Part shown: positions 40,916 through 49,656 of the stretch, piece after piece
How positions within the stretch are numbered: position 1 is the first letter of the stretch
Layout of the letters: each line of letters begins with the position of its first letter
Assembly (NCBI GenBank): GCA_021849045.1
Contig: JAJZTK010000001.1
Span: 1 to 64,000 of the forward strand
From: Deltaproteobacteria bacterium
GTDB taxonomy: Bacteria > Desulfobacterota > Desulfuromonadia > Geobacterales > DSM-12255
Reading direction: 5' to 3'
Length of the DNA stretch: 64,000 bases
Made by a program: the position numbers and the translations under genes
Notes under the pieces: model-generated
What the model was told of the DNA's origin: nothing
The model's database searches: none
What the model saw: the letters and a program-made list of their open reading frames with translations, nothing else

Positions 40916-42004
40916 TCACCCCTGGTCAAATGTTGTTACGATCCGGTAGAGGGTCGTCCGTTGCGCGGCCCGGAAGCCGGCACCATGGATGAGGTTCACC
41001 ATCTCGTCTCCGCTCATCCGGAACCTGCAGCCGGCAGCTGCCACCACATTCTCTTCCAGCATGGTCCCCCCGAGGTCGTTGGCGCCGAAGAACAGCGCCA
41101 CCTGGGCCATTTTTGCCCCCTGGGTCACCCAGCTGGCCTGGATGTTGGGTACATTGTCCAGTACGATACGGGACAGGGCCAGCACCTTCAGATACTCCAC
41201 GCCGGTGGCGGTCTGCCCCCCCAGTTCCGTGTTGCCCGGCTGATAGGTCCAGGGGATGAAGGCGGTGAAGCTGCCGCCCTCCGCCTGGAGTTCCCGCACC
41301 CGGAAGATATGCTCCACGACCTCTCCAGGCGTCTCCGTGCTGCCGAACATCATGGTCGCCGTGGTGGGAAGTCCCTGGCGGGCCGCCTCCCGCATTACCG
41401 CGGCCCATCCTTCCCAGCCGATCTTCTTGGGGGAGATCTCAGCCCTTACCCGGTCCACCAGGATCTCTGCTCCGCCCCCCGGCACGGAATCCAGCCCGGC
41501 TGCCTTGAGGCGGCTCACGGTTTCCGGCAGGGAGAGCTTCGACACCCGGGCGATCTGGGTGATCTCGGCCGGCGACAGGGAATGGTTCTGCACGGCCGGA
41601 AAACGGGCCTTGATTTCCCGGAACAGCCGTTCGAACCAATCTATCCCCAGCCCGGGGTGGAGCCCCCCCTGCATCAGAAGCTGGGTCCCCCCCTGGTCCA
41701 CCAGTTCCCGGATCTTGGCGAAGATCTCTTCCTCGGCCAGCAGATAGGCGTCCGTGGCCCCTTCGTCCCGATAGAAGGCGCAGAATCGGCACTTGGATTC
41801 GCAGATGTTGGTGTAGTTGACGTTCCGGTCCTTCACAAAGGTGACCAGGTTGTCCGGGTGGAGTCTTTTTCTGATGCGGTCCGCGAGCTTCCCCACGACC
41901 AGCAGGTCGGCATCGGTCAGGAGCCGGAGGGCATCGGACCTGGTGATGGCAGCACCCTGTTCAACGTTGCGGATGATGGTTGCGACAGCACTCATGATCG
42001 TCAC
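40916..42004 (-). CDS. mqnC: Cyclic dehypoxanthinyl futalosine synthase (radical SAM)
   Basis: The 362-aa radical SAM enzyme acts in the futalosine route to menaquinone. The [4Fe-4S] motif is CESKCRFCAF, and QGGLHPGLGIDWFERLF is typical of MqnC rather than MqnE. It cyclises dehypoxanthinyl futalosine. Translation may begin at GTG 42004, overlapping the LysE-like stop as GTGA; ATG at 41995 is the alternative. It is the last menaquinone gene of the split operon. Confidence 0.93.
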   Translation of the reverse strand: MTIMSAVATIIRNVEQGAAITRSDALRLLTDADLLVVGKLADRIRKRLHPDNLVTFVKDRNVNYTNICESKCRFCAFYRDEGATDAYLLAEEEIFAKIRELVDQGGTQLLMQGGLHPGLGIDWFERLFREIKARFPAVQNHSLSPAEITQIARVSKLSLPETVSRLKAAGLDSVPGGGAEILVDRVRAEISPKKIGWEGWAAVMREAARQGLPTTATMMFGSTETPGEVVEHIFRVRELQAEGGSFTAFIPWTYQPGNTELGGQTATGVEYLKVLALSRIVLDNVPNIQASWVTQGAKMAQVALFFGANDLGGTMLEENVVAAAGCRFRMSGDEMVNLIHGAGFRAAQRTTLYRIVTTFDQG

Positions 42005-42630
42005 CGTTCCACCAGGGCCAGCCGGACGCCGAGCAGGGCAAAGATGCCGGCGGCGAGCCAGCCGAACTGCTGACCGGCCCGTGGCCGCTTTGAGATCCAG
42101 CCGCCGACACTGCCGGAGAAAAAGCCGATCAGGGAGAAGATGACCAGGGCCTGGGCCATGAAGAGGAGCCCGAGCAGCATCATCTGCAGCGGGATGCTGC
42201 CGGCGTCACGGTTCGCGAACTGGGGGAGAAAGGCAAGAAAGAAGAGCGCCACCTTGGGGTTAAGGACATTCATGACAAAGCCGCGCCGAAAGAGCGCCGC
42301 CCCCGAAGGCCCATCGACCGCACCGCTGGCCGGCAGTGCCAGCAGCCCCCCTTCGCGCACTGCCTGCCAGGCCAGATAGAGCAGGTAGGCCGCGCCCGCG
42401 TACTTCACGAGCTGAAAGGCGAGGGCCGAGGAATAGAAGAGCGCCGAGATCCCGGCCGCGGCGGCCAGGGTATGGACCGTGACGCCGCTGCACATCCCCC
42501 AGGCGGTGACGATGGCGGCCCGCCGGCCCCGGCTGAGTCCCTGGGTCACGACAAAGATGTTGTCCGGCCCCGGCGCCACGGTCAGGGCCATGGAGGCGCC
42601 GAGGAAGAGAAGGATAGTGGTTATGGTCAT
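42001..42630 (-). CDS. LysE/RhtB-family exporter
   Basis: The 209-aa membrane protein has about six helices and the family segments APGPDNIFVVTQGLSRGRRAAIVTAWG and GFVMNVLNPKVALFFLAFLPQF. Members export amino acids or related small molecules; the substrate here is unknown. ATG at 42630 was chosen over an in-frame start upstream because AAGGA lies 9 nt before it. It sits between mqnE and mqnC, separated from mqnE by a palindromic repeat, and its stop overlaps the mqnC start by 4 nt. Confidence 0.88.
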   Translation of the reverse strand: MTITTILLFLGASMALTVAPGPDNIFVVTQGLSRGRRAAIVTAWGMCSGVTVHTLAAAAGISALFYSSALAFQLVKYAGAAYLLYLAWQAVREGGLLALPASGAVDGPSGAALFRRGFVMNVLNPKVALFFLAFLPQFANRDAGSIPLQMMLLGLLFMAQALVIFSLIGFFSGSVGGWISKRPRAGQQFGWLAAGIFALLGVRLALVER

Positions 42631-42648
42631 TACGAAATCCTTAACGCT

Positions 42649-42772
42649 CAGGTTGCTCAAAAATAGTCAGATCGTCGCATCCGCAGAAAGCTTCGAGGGA
42701 GGCGTAGCAGCGCTACGCCGCACTGAGGAGCTTGCGAGGACGGCGGCGAGATGGCTGTTTTTCAGCAACCTG
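42649..42772. repeat. Palindromic intergenic element between mqnE and the lysE-like gene
   Basis: The ends are inverted copies: CAGGTTGCTCAAAAATAGTC at the left and a matching GGCTGTTTTTCAGCAACCTG at the right. Near the middle GGCGTAGCAGCGCTACGCC forms a second perfect palindrome. The element fills almost the whole gap between the two genes and its right end abuts the mqnE stop. The structure suggests a dispersed REP-like element; copy number cannot be judged from one window. Confidence 0.7.
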
Positions 42773-43852
42773 TTAGTACACCCGCAGTTCGTTGTAGAGC
42801 GTGTCCCGTTCTACCGGCACCCGCCCGGCTTTGCGGATCATGGCGATGATGCCGTCCCGGCTCATGGCCGTGGGAGAGTCTGCGCCGGCGTCGTGACCGA
42901 TCTTCTCCTCCACCACGGTGCCGTCCAGATCGTTGACCCCGAAGGCCAGTGACACCTGGGCGATCTTCTCCCCCAGCATCACCCAGTAGGCCTTGATGTT
43001 GGCGAAGTTGTCCAGGTAGAGCCGGGCCACGGCCAGGGTCTTCAGGTCGTCCACCCCGCCGCTGGCCGGGTTTTTCAGGTGCCCCAGCGGGTTGTTCTCG
43101 GACTGGAAGGCCAGCGGGATGAAAACCTGAAACCCGCCGGTCTCGTCCTGCAGCTCCCGCAGCCGACGCATGTGATCCACCCGGTCGGCATGGCTTTCCA
43201 CATGGCCGTAGAGCATGGTGGCGTTGGACTTCAGGCCGGCCCGGTGGGCCTCGGCCATGACCGCCAGCCATCGTTCGCCGCTGATCTTCTCGGGACAGAG
43301 CTGGTCCCGCACCTCCTTCGCCAGGATCTCAGCCCCGCCGCCGGTGAGCGAGCCGAGACCGGCCGATTTCAGCGTTGTCAGGGTATCCGGCACGGAGAGC
43401 CTGGCCAGACCAGCCAGGAAGTCGATCTCCACCGCCGTGAACGCCTTGATATGGAGGAGCGGCGAGACCTCACGCACCGTGCGGAGCATGTCGAGGTAAA
43501 AGTCGAACGGAAGGTCTGGATGCAGTCCGCCAACGATATGGATCTCGGTCGCCCCTTGGGCCAGCGCCTCTTCGGCCCGGCGCCGGATCTCGTCCAGGTC
43601 GTAGCAGTAGGCCCCCGGCTCGTCGGCGGTTTTTGAAAACGCGCAGAACTTGCAGCGGTTCACGCAGATGTTGGTGTGGTTGATGTGCCGGTTGACGTTG
43701 AAAAAGACCCGCCGACCGTTCTTCCGCTCGTTGACCAGGGCTGCCAGTTCTCCCACTGCCAGCAGGTCGGCGGAGTCGAACAGGAAGAGGGCCTCATCGT
43801 CGGTGAGACGGATGTTGTTATGTACTTTTTCTGTAATCTGTTCAATGGTCAT
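42773..43852 (-). CDS. mqnE: Aminofutalosine synthase (radical SAM)
   Basis: The 359-aa radical SAM enzyme joins a chorismate-derived enolpyruvyl benzoate to AdoMet, making aminofutalosine in menaquinone synthesis. The cluster motif is CVNRCKFCAF and the family segment is IHIVGGLHPDLPFDFYLDML. Its ATG overlaps the stop of the DUF4276 gene (ATGA) and only AGAGAT lies upstream, so efficient translation probably depends on ribosomes arriving from the cassette gene. Confidence 0.94.
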   Translation of the reverse strand: MTIEQITEKVHNNIRLTDDEALFLFDSADLLAVGELAALVNERKNGRRVFFNVNRHINHTNICVNRCKFCAFSKTADEPGAYCYDLDEIRRRAEEALAQGATEIHIVGGLHPDLPFDFYLDMLRTVREVSPLLHIKAFTAVEIDFLAGLARLSVPDTLTTLKSAGLGSLTGGGAEILAKEVRDQLCPEKISGERWLAVMAEAHRAGLKSNATMLYGHVESHADRVDHMRRLRELQDETGGFQVFIPLAFQSENNPLGHLKNPASGGVDDLKTLAVARLYLDNFANIKAYWVMLGEKIAQVSLAFGVNDLDGTVVEEKIGHDAGADSPTAMSRDGIIAMIRKAGRVPVERDTLYNELRVY

Positions 43853-44472
43853 AGACGATCTCTTGTCGCAATCTCTGTTGTTAACTTTTGTTCAAACCTG
43901 CAAAAGCTTGTCGACTTGCGCAGCTTCCGCAAATCCGTAGCGGATGACTTCATCACTTTAATCGCATGGGTTCGATCCTCATAACGCCATCCCCGCGCTG
44001 TCTTGAAGTGATTCATCATCACTGCCTTGGGATTTGGCTCGCGATCGGGCTTACTGGTACGCTTGACCGTGTATGGATGAGCAGCAGTGGAAAGGTACGC
44101 CGCGATCTTTGATTCGTCCGCCAGCAACCAGCTTTCCAGTTCCTGTTCGACACAAACCAGAAAGACCGATCTGTCTGCGACACCTGCTTTTGCTACAGCA
44201 TCCAAAAGGGCGAGGCGTTCGGCTCTGCGGCAAGGTTTGTGTTTCCTGTCGGGCCAGGCGGGGCGCAGATCCCAGACTATCAGCACCCGTTCGCAACCAT
44301 CAGCAAACAGCGCAGCCGCAACCCTCCCTGCATCACGCAGCAGGTTCTCCTTGTTGTCGAGGGTACGTGATACCGGCATAATATCTGCCCTGATCTGTGT
44401 AGCGAGATACTCGCAGACCAGCACGTCCGCCCCCTTCAAACCACATTCGAAGATAAAACCGACCTTGCTCAT
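43849..44472 (-). CDS. DUF4276-like (TOPRIM-type) protein, putative defence effector
   Basis: The 207-aa soluble protein resembles DUF4276. It has a first beta strand with a conserved Glu (KVGFIFECGLKGADVLVCEY), an acidic VLIVWDLRPAW segment, and FLVCVEQELESWLLADESK. This arrangement of Glu, Asp and ELESW is typical of TOPRIM-related nucleases paired with AAA ATPases. The start overlaps the ATPase stop by 4 nt and the stop overlaps the mqnE start by 4 nt. The tail is basic (RKLRKSTSF). The nuclease role is inferred from family and pairing. Confidence 0.7.
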   Translation of the reverse strand: MSKVGFIFECGLKGADVLVCEYLATQIRADIMPVSRTLDNKENLLRDAGRVAAALFADGCERVLIVWDLRPAWPDRKHKPCRRAERLALLDAVAKAGVADRSVFLVCVEQELESWLLADESKIAAYLSTAAHPYTVKRTSKPDREPNPKAVMMNHFKTARGWRYEDRTHAIKVMKSSATDLRKLRKSTSFCRFEQKLTTEIATRDRL

Positions 44473-45608
44473 GCGCCCCCCGCGGCAAGACTGCCCATGG
44501 TATAGAGCTTTCCGGGAGCGAAGTCGATAGCCCAGCGTTGCAGGTTTTCGTTGTCAGCAGGTCGCAGAAACAGAGGCTGTCCTTTGGCGTTGCGCTCCAC
44601 CAAAACCAGATGCTCAAGGGTGAGCAGATCAAGCAGGTAGGGAGAGTGGGTGGTCAAAATCACCTGTGTCGTGCCATCCAGCACGGCGTTGCGGATTTCC
44701 TCAACAAGCAGGTGGATGCTGCGTGGGTCCAGGCCGTTTTCAATTTCTTCCACCACAATCAGCGATGGCGGATTGGGGTGACGAAGCAATGCAAGCAGCG
44801 CCAGCATGCGTAGCGTCCCGGTGGAGAGCATCCACCCCGGCACCTTGAAATCAGCCTCTGCCAATTGCAGCCAGGCTTTACGCTCGATCTCGGATGAAGT
44901 CAGTGAGGGCTGAATATCTTTGGCGTACGGCAGCACATAACCCATTGTTTCCACAATACCGTCAAAGGCGTTTTGATCCTGGCGCCGCAGGTCGAGCAGA
45001 AAGTCGGCGATGTTTGAACCATCCCGGGCCAGTCGCACCCCGCCCCCGGTGCGCTGCTGCGGCACCGGCAGCCCCATCCGCTCAGGACTCAAGGTCAGAA
45101 ACTGCCAGTCGAGAACATGATGAGCCTCTTCCGCGAAGTCAGGCATTGGAGCCGAAAGGATCGAACGGCCTTGCCCATAAGTCTGCATAGCTCCTATCTT
45201 GTTGCGCTCCAGCCAGCTCCCGTCAGGATTGGAAATACGTTCCTGTGCAATAAACATGCGGTTGGCTGCCGGGTCGTTGTTCGCCTCAAGTTCGATACGA
45301 CGCACCTTTCGCGGACTCATACCGATAGCCAGTTCAAAGCTGATCGGATTTACCAACTCACCCCGACGCTCTTTGGCCTCCTGGCCTTTGTGACGCGCAT
45401 GCTCGATCCCCAGCCAGCGCTGCATGGCAATGTCAAGCCCGTCGTGGACGATACTCTGATAGGTTTCCAGTGCCTCGATCAGACTTGACTTGCCCGCGCC
45501 GTTGTTGCCGATAAAAGCGGTCAGAGACCCGAGCTTGACCACCTTGCTGTCGACAATGGCCTTGAAATTGCGGATGCGCACACTTTGCAGTCGTTTGGGC
45601 TGGCTCAT
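44469..45608 (-). CDS. AAA/ABC-type ATPase (OLD-like, AAA_21)
   Basis: The 379-aa protein has the SMC/OLD-type ATPase layout: SVRIRNFKAI start, Walker A GNNGAGKSS (residues 34-42), signature-like LSTGTLRMLALLALL, Walker B LIVVEEIENGLDPRS, and the switch His in ILTTHSPYLLD. Such ATPases pair with TOPRIM or DUF4276 partners in OLD- and PARIS-like defence systems. A C-terminal Ala/Gly end (GSLAAGGA) follows. The ATG overlaps the DUF559 stop, and the ribosome binding site GGGGAGGGG just upstream comes from a palindromic repeat. Confidence 0.85.
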   Translation of the reverse strand: MSQPKRLQSVRIRNFKAIVDSKVVKLGSLTAFIGNNGAGKSSLIEALETYQSIVHDGLDIAMQRWLGIEHARHKGQEAKERRGELVNPISFELAIGMSPRKVRRIELEANNDPAANRMFIAQERISNPDGSWLERNKIGAMQTYGQGRSILSAPMPDFAEEAHHVLDWQFLTLSPERMGLPVPQQRTGGGVRLARDGSNIADFLLDLRRQDQNAFDGIVETMGYVLPYAKDIQPSLTSSEIERKAWLQLAEADFKVPGWMLSTGTLRMLALLALLRHPNPPSLIVVEEIENGLDPRSIHLLVEEIRNAVLDGTTQVILTTHSPYLLDLLTLEHLVLVERNAKGQPLFLRPADNENLQRWAIDFAPGKLYTMGSLAAGGA

Positions 45609-46177
45609 TCAAACCCCTCCCCAACCCTCCCCTTGTCAAGGGAGGGAGTTTTTCGTTCCCCCCTGACAAGGGGGGCTAGGGGGGGTAGATTTTCAAGCCG
45701 ACGGCTCAAATCATCATACACTCCCTGGATATTCCGCAACACTTCGTCGTTAGTGTATCTGACCACAGTCAACCCTAATGCTTCGAGTACCTTTGTTCGT
45801 TCCGCATCGTATTCAATGGCTTCGGCGTGGCTGTCGCCATCAATCTCAATAACCAAATGGAGTTCAGAACAGTAGAAGTCTGCGATATAGTTGTCAATCG
45901 GCTTTTGACGCAGGAATTTGTAATCTGCGAACTGCCGCATGCGCAAGACTTCGTTCCAGATTTTGCTTTCAGCCTTGGTGGGATTCTTGCGGTTTTCGCG
46001 GGCGCGCTCAGTTAACTTTTTATTGTATGGGAGGAAAGCAGAATCAACGGCAAACCCCTCCCCCGCAGGTGCTAAAAGCAAACCCCTCCCCCGCCTCCCC
46101 TTGTCAGGGGAGGAGCTTTCAAGCCCCCCCCCTGATAAGGGGGGGCCAGGGGGGGGTAGGTTTTGCTTTTGACTCAC
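45605..46177 (-). CDS. DUF559 endonuclease-like protein with repeat-derived ends
   Basis: The 190-aa protein has a core (about residues 50-160) of the DUF559 family related to Vsr-type endonucleases: PYNKKLTERARENRKNPTKAE, then a PD-(D/E)XK-like YIADFYCSELHLVIEIDGDSH and LEALGLTVVRYTNDEVL. The first 45 or so residues and the last 25 are Pro/Gly-rich and are translated from two copies of the palindromic repeat. GTG at 46177 overlaps the methylase stop (GTGA). It may be functional only through its core. Confidence 0.75.
   Translation of the reverse strand: MSQKQNLPPPGPPLSGGGLESSSPDKGRRGRGLLLAPAGEGFAVDSAFLPYNKKLTERARENRKNPTKAESKIWNEVLRMRQFADYKFLRQKPIDNYIADFYCSELHLVIEIDGDSHAEAIEYDAERTKVLEALGLTVVRYTNDEVLRNIQGVYDDLSRRLENLPPLAPLVRGERKTPSLDKGRVGEGFE
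45609..45693. repeat. Palindromic repeat copy A (3' end of the DUF559 gene)
   Basis: Two adjacent GC palindromes: a CCCTCCCCTTGTCAAGGGAGGG unit and a CCCCCCTGACAAGGGGGG unit, flanked by AAACCCCTCC and GGGGGGTAGATTTT. It forms the coding end of the DUF559 gene and supplies the ribosome binding site of the ATPase gene. Confidence 0.8.
46051..46164. repeat. Palindromic repeat copy B (5' end of the DUF559 gene)
   Basis: Same two-palindrome structure as copy A: CCTCCCCTTGTCAGGGGAGG then CCCCCCTGATAAGGGGGG, with AAACCCCTCC and GGGTAGGTTTTG ends. A partial second left end (AAACCCCTCCCCCG) precedes it at 46051. It encodes the N-terminal region of the DUF559 protein. Confidence 0.8.
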
Positions 46178-49100
46178 TTTATCAATCCTCTCTCCACATC
46201 GCGATAGGCATTCTGCGCGGCGATCTTCACCGGGTCGGCCACCAGGGGGAAGGTGGTCAGAATGTAGGCAAATTCTTCTTCCGTCAAGCCGTAAAGATGG
46301 GCGATGAGGCCATCCAATTCGGCCCGCAGGCGTCCGCGCTCGACCTCGTTGGTCACTCCCTGTTTATGGCTGCCGATGCCGGCCTCTTTGGCCAGGTCGT
46401 CAAATTCAGGCGTAGTGCAGATCAGCCGGGCGGCCCGCTCGACTATGGGGCGGAAGGCAGGGTCTTTTTCAGTGAGTCGCGGGACGGGGAGTTGGTAGAC
46501 ATAAAACATGTTGCAGTGCGCATTGACTTTTTGGCGAAGCATGAAATCACAAGGAAAGCTGTTCAGCAAGGCAGTTACAGCGATTAATTCCTTACGTGGC
46601 AATGAGTGTGACAGATACAGAGTATTTCCTGCGAACACGTTCTTTGGCAGAACAGCGGCTATCATGGTCCTTTCATCAGTATTTCGAGCAATGTCTCGGA
46701 ACGCAAGACGATAGGTTTGATAGTCAAGTTCCTGGCCCGAATCTTCGGTACGCTTTAATATCGCCTTTCTGCCGTCATTTTCATCTATCCAATAACGCGG
46801 CTCAGCAAAAACATGGGCAAACTGGTGGATCATCTTCCCTTCATAAAGCATCAGCCTGCCGGGTTTTAATTCGGTTTTAAATACCTTGCTGTCGTTCGTC
46901 ATATGGAACTCATTGCACAGAACAAGATTCCAGGAATTAGGGACATTTTCACCCAATAATGGAAACCTGAGGAATTTCTCCGCGATATGAGCATCAGTGC
47001 CCGTTTTGAATTCCATAAGCGACAAAGAGTCCGGTGAAAGTTTTCGTATTAACTCAACAGTTAGCTGTAACGCCCCTTCTTTCGGAAACCTGTCCAGCTC
47101 CGCCACATCATGCCTCATAAACGCTGTCGGGAAGGTTTCAGTTCTGCCACCTTTCACAAATGTCAGCACCACGAACTTGAAGCTGCGATGCACCCCCTCA
47201 AAAATCTCTTTGTTGTTTTCAAAGCAGAACAGCCCGGTTAATTCCGTTTCGGTGAACAACATTTCCCGCAACTGTTTGGTTCCCAAGTCGCTGTAGATGC
47301 CGCCGGGGATAACGATGCCGCATTCCCCGCCACTTCGCAGCAGGTTGAAACACTGCTCGGTGAAGAGTTTGTAAAGGTTGATATCGGAACCAGCTTTCTT
47401 GCCATTTACCACCGAAATCTGGTTCTTGTACTGGCTGGAACCCCGGAAATACTGGCTGACATATGGAAAACTATTCTGGTATTCAATCCAGGCAGCGCGG
47501 ATGTCGGCATCCTTCATCAACTTGGATTGTTCTTTCTCGAATTCCTTGATGGTCATCTTGTTCTTGGTGACCAGATCGGAATGATCTAGGAAAAACTCTT
47601 TGGCATTGGGCTTGAAAATCTCCCATGGCGGGTTGGTGATGATGGCGTCAAAACCGCCGCGCTTGTTGAGAATCTCGTCAAATTCGTAGCCCCAGTGAAA
47701 CGGATGCAGCGCCTCTAGGTCTTTCAAGGTCAGGGGACGCTTCTTCGGCTTTCCTTCCTTGTTTTTCGCGGTATCCCAGGTAGCCTCTTCGAATTTTATC
47801 CCCAGACGACTGAACTCTTCCAACAGGATTTTGTTAAGAGTGCCGACTGCTTCCTTCTTCTTCTGCTCGATGGTGTCCCGCATGGAACGAAGGTCTTCAG
47901 CGTATCCGGCGGTGTGACGGAACGTGTCGATCAGGCGGTTCTTCTCGGCCAATATCTCCCGATAACTCTTGCGGAACAGGTCGCCCTGGGCGTCGCGCTC
48001 ATAGTCGGCATCCGCCACGTGCAACAGGCCGATCAACGAGTTGCCTGCCAGGATGTTGAAGTCGATATTCGGCAGCGGCTCCAATTCATCGACATGTTGT
48101 GCCGCCGCTACCAGCGCCAGGAAGAGCCGCAGCTTGGCGATCTCCGTGGCCTCTTCCATGATGTCCACGCCGAACAGGTTGTCGGTGATGATCCGTTTCT
48201 TGATGAAGTAGCCGATGGATTTGTGCTCTGCCTTCTCCTTGCGTAACCAGTCGGTTAGGTTTCGGTCAGCCAGAAAATCAATCTTGCCGATGATGGCCGA
48301 GTAGATGTTGATGAGGGTCTTCATGGCCGCAACCAGAAACGCACCCGAGCCGCAGGCCGGATCGAGCAGGCTTAAGGCAGGCAGGACTTCGTGCAACAGA
48401 AAACGACAGAGCGGAGCATCGAGATTGAGCAGCAGCTCGGCAATCGAATCAAACCGGCGGGCCGCCAGCACGCCGGGGATGCCTGGAGTGTTGACCTTAT
48501 CGAGGATCAGCTTGTAGATGGTCTGTTCGCAGAGGTACTCGGTAATCTCCGGCCGCGTGTAATACGCGCCGAACGCCTTCTGGTTGATGTATTTCTCAAA
48601 GATGTAACCCAGCACATCGGGGTTGATCTCGTCGTCCTTGCCGGCCGGGGTGTCGTTCAGGTTCCAGGAATAGCGCTGGAACAGATCGAAGAGGTTTTCA
48701 AAGGCGATGTCCGGTATGCGGATGTCGGGATTTGTGTGTTCAATGGCATGGGGCAGGAAAAGCCCGCCGTTCAGGTATTTGATGGCGCCGAGAAGTTTCT
48801 TTGCCTCTGGGCTGCGCTCCTGTTCCGGCTTGGCAAATCCTTCAAAGAAGAGGGCTTTCAGAAAGACGGAAAAGAAAACCCCTCCCGGCCTCCCCTTGTC
48901 AGGGGAGGAGCTGTCTATAGTCCCCCCCTGACAAGGGGGGCTAGGGGGGGTGTTTTTGCAAAACTCCAGTTTCTCATGCAGGTAGTTCTGGTTACCGCCA
49001 TCCAGAAAGCCCTTTTTCTGGAGGAAGTAGATGAACATCAGCCGGTTGAGAAGGACTGAAGCGTACCAACGGCGCATGCGATCATCTTCAATGCCTTCGA

Positions 49101-49656
49101 TCAGATTGAGGAAATCAAGCCGTTGCCGGTCAAATTCACCAAAGAATTTCTTGGTGACCCGTTCAATGTCCAGAGCCTTCTTCAGGCGGGTTGCAACCTC
49201 GGTTACCGGCAGGCTGCCTGTTTCATCCAGTTCCGAGATGTCCACCACCATGGCGCCCAGCTTGCTGAGAAACAGGTCGCCCGGCTGCCCCTGCACATAA
49301 AGGTGCTCGCGGGGAAAGGTCTTGGTCCCCTCGCGTTTTACCCAGTACCAGAGGCTTTGGGTGCGCTCTTTGTCGAGAAAGATGAGCAGGTTTTCGTGAT
49401 GGTGGCGGGATATTTCCTTGTGCATGGCGGCACGGGCCTTGGCGTCGGGCATTCGGCCGTAATGGGATGAAATTTCCAGGACAACCACTCCTGAAAGCTG
49501 GGCAATCTGTTGCCGCCCGTAGCTGACCCCCTCGTGCGAAAAGGTAGCAGTTTGTCTGCTGGTCGGCTGGGACCAGCCCAGTTCTTCGATGAAGAGCGAC
49601 TGAAAATCGAATTGCTGCAACAGGTCGCGGGTTCTTTCGATGTTGAGAACTGCCAC
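46174..49656 (-). CDS. Large N6-adenine DNA methyltransferase (Eco57I/class I type)
   Basis: The 1160-aa protein has the AdoMet motif DPACGSGAFLVAAM (about residue 430) and the catalytic NPPW (about 672), preceded by an N-terminal helical region of about 300 aa and followed by a long C-terminal region likely to hold target recognition. No nuclease or helicase motif was found in it; those functions appear to be in the neighbour at 49657-53112. About 28 residues near 235-262 are translated from a palindromic repeat. The GTG start follows the helicase stop directly, with GGGAGGGG as ribosome binding site. It probably marks host DNA for the system. Confidence 0.85.
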   Translation of the reverse strand: MAVLNIERTRDLLQQFDFQSLFIEELGWSQPTSRQTATFSHEGVSYGRQQIAQLSGVVVLEISSHYGRMPDAKARAAMHKEISRHHHENLLIFLDKERTQSLWYWVKREGTKTFPREHLYVQGQPGDLFLSKLGAMVVDISELDETGSLPVTEVATRLKKALDIERVTKKFFGEFDRQRLDFLNLIEGIEDDRMRRWYASVLLNRLMFIYFLQKKGFLDGGNQNYLHEKLEFCKNTPPSPPCQGGTIDSSSPDKGRPGGVFFSVFLKALFFEGFAKPEQERSPEAKKLLGAIKYLNGGLFLPHAIEHTNPDIRIPDIAFENLFDLFQRYSWNLNDTPAGKDDEINPDVLGYIFEKYINQKAFGAYYTRPEITEYLCEQTIYKLILDKVNTPGIPGVLAARRFDSIAELLLNLDAPLCRFLLHEVLPALSLLDPACGSGAFLVAAMKTLINIYSAIIGKIDFLADRNLTDWLRKEKAEHKSIGYFIKKRIITDNLFGVDIMEEATEIAKLRLFLALVAAAQHVDELEPLPNIDFNILAGNSLIGLLHVADADYERDAQGDLFRKSYREILAEKNRLIDTFRHTAGYAEDLRSMRDTIEQKKKEAVGTLNKILLEEFSRLGIKFEEATWDTAKNKEGKPKKRPLTLKDLEALHPFHWGYEFDEILNKRGGFDAIITNPPWEIFKPNAKEFFLDHSDLVTKNKMTIKEFEKEQSKLMKDADIRAAWIEYQNSFPYVSQYFRGSSQYKNQISVVNGKKAGSDINLYKLFTEQCFNLLRSGGECGIVIPGGIYSDLGTKQLREMLFTETELTGLFCFENNKEIFEGVHRSFKFVVLTFVKGGRTETFPTAFMRHDVAELDRFPKEGALQLTVELIRKLSPDSLSLMEFKTGTDAHIAEKFLRFPLLGENVPNSWNLVLCNEFHMTNDSKVFKTELKPGRLMLYEGKMIHQFAHVFAEPRYWIDENDGRKAILKRTEDSGQELDYQTYRLAFRDIARNTDERTMIAAVLPKNVFAGNTLYLSHSLPRKELIAVTALLNSFPCDFMLRQKVNAHCNMFYVYQLPVPRLTEKDPAFRPIVERAARLICTTPEFDDLAKEAGIGSHKQGVTNEVERGRLRAELDGLIAHLYGLTEEEFAYILTTFPLVADPVKIAAQNAYRDVERGLIK
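48875..48957. repeat. Palindromic repeat copy C, in frame in the methyltransferase gene
   Basis: Same structure as copies A and B: CCTCCCCTTGTCAGGGGAGG and CCCCCCTGACAAGGGGGG, flanked by AAAACCCCTCCC and GGGTGTTTTT. It is translated as a Pro/Gly/Ser-rich peptide (NTPPSPPCQGG and SSSPDKGRPGG) without breaking the reading frame. Confidence 0.85.

Noticed and set aside
43965-43990. tRNA-like GGGTTCGATCC segment
   Set aside because: It resembles a T-loop, but no acceptor, D or anticodon arms can be drawn around it, and it lies within the DUF4276 coding sequence.
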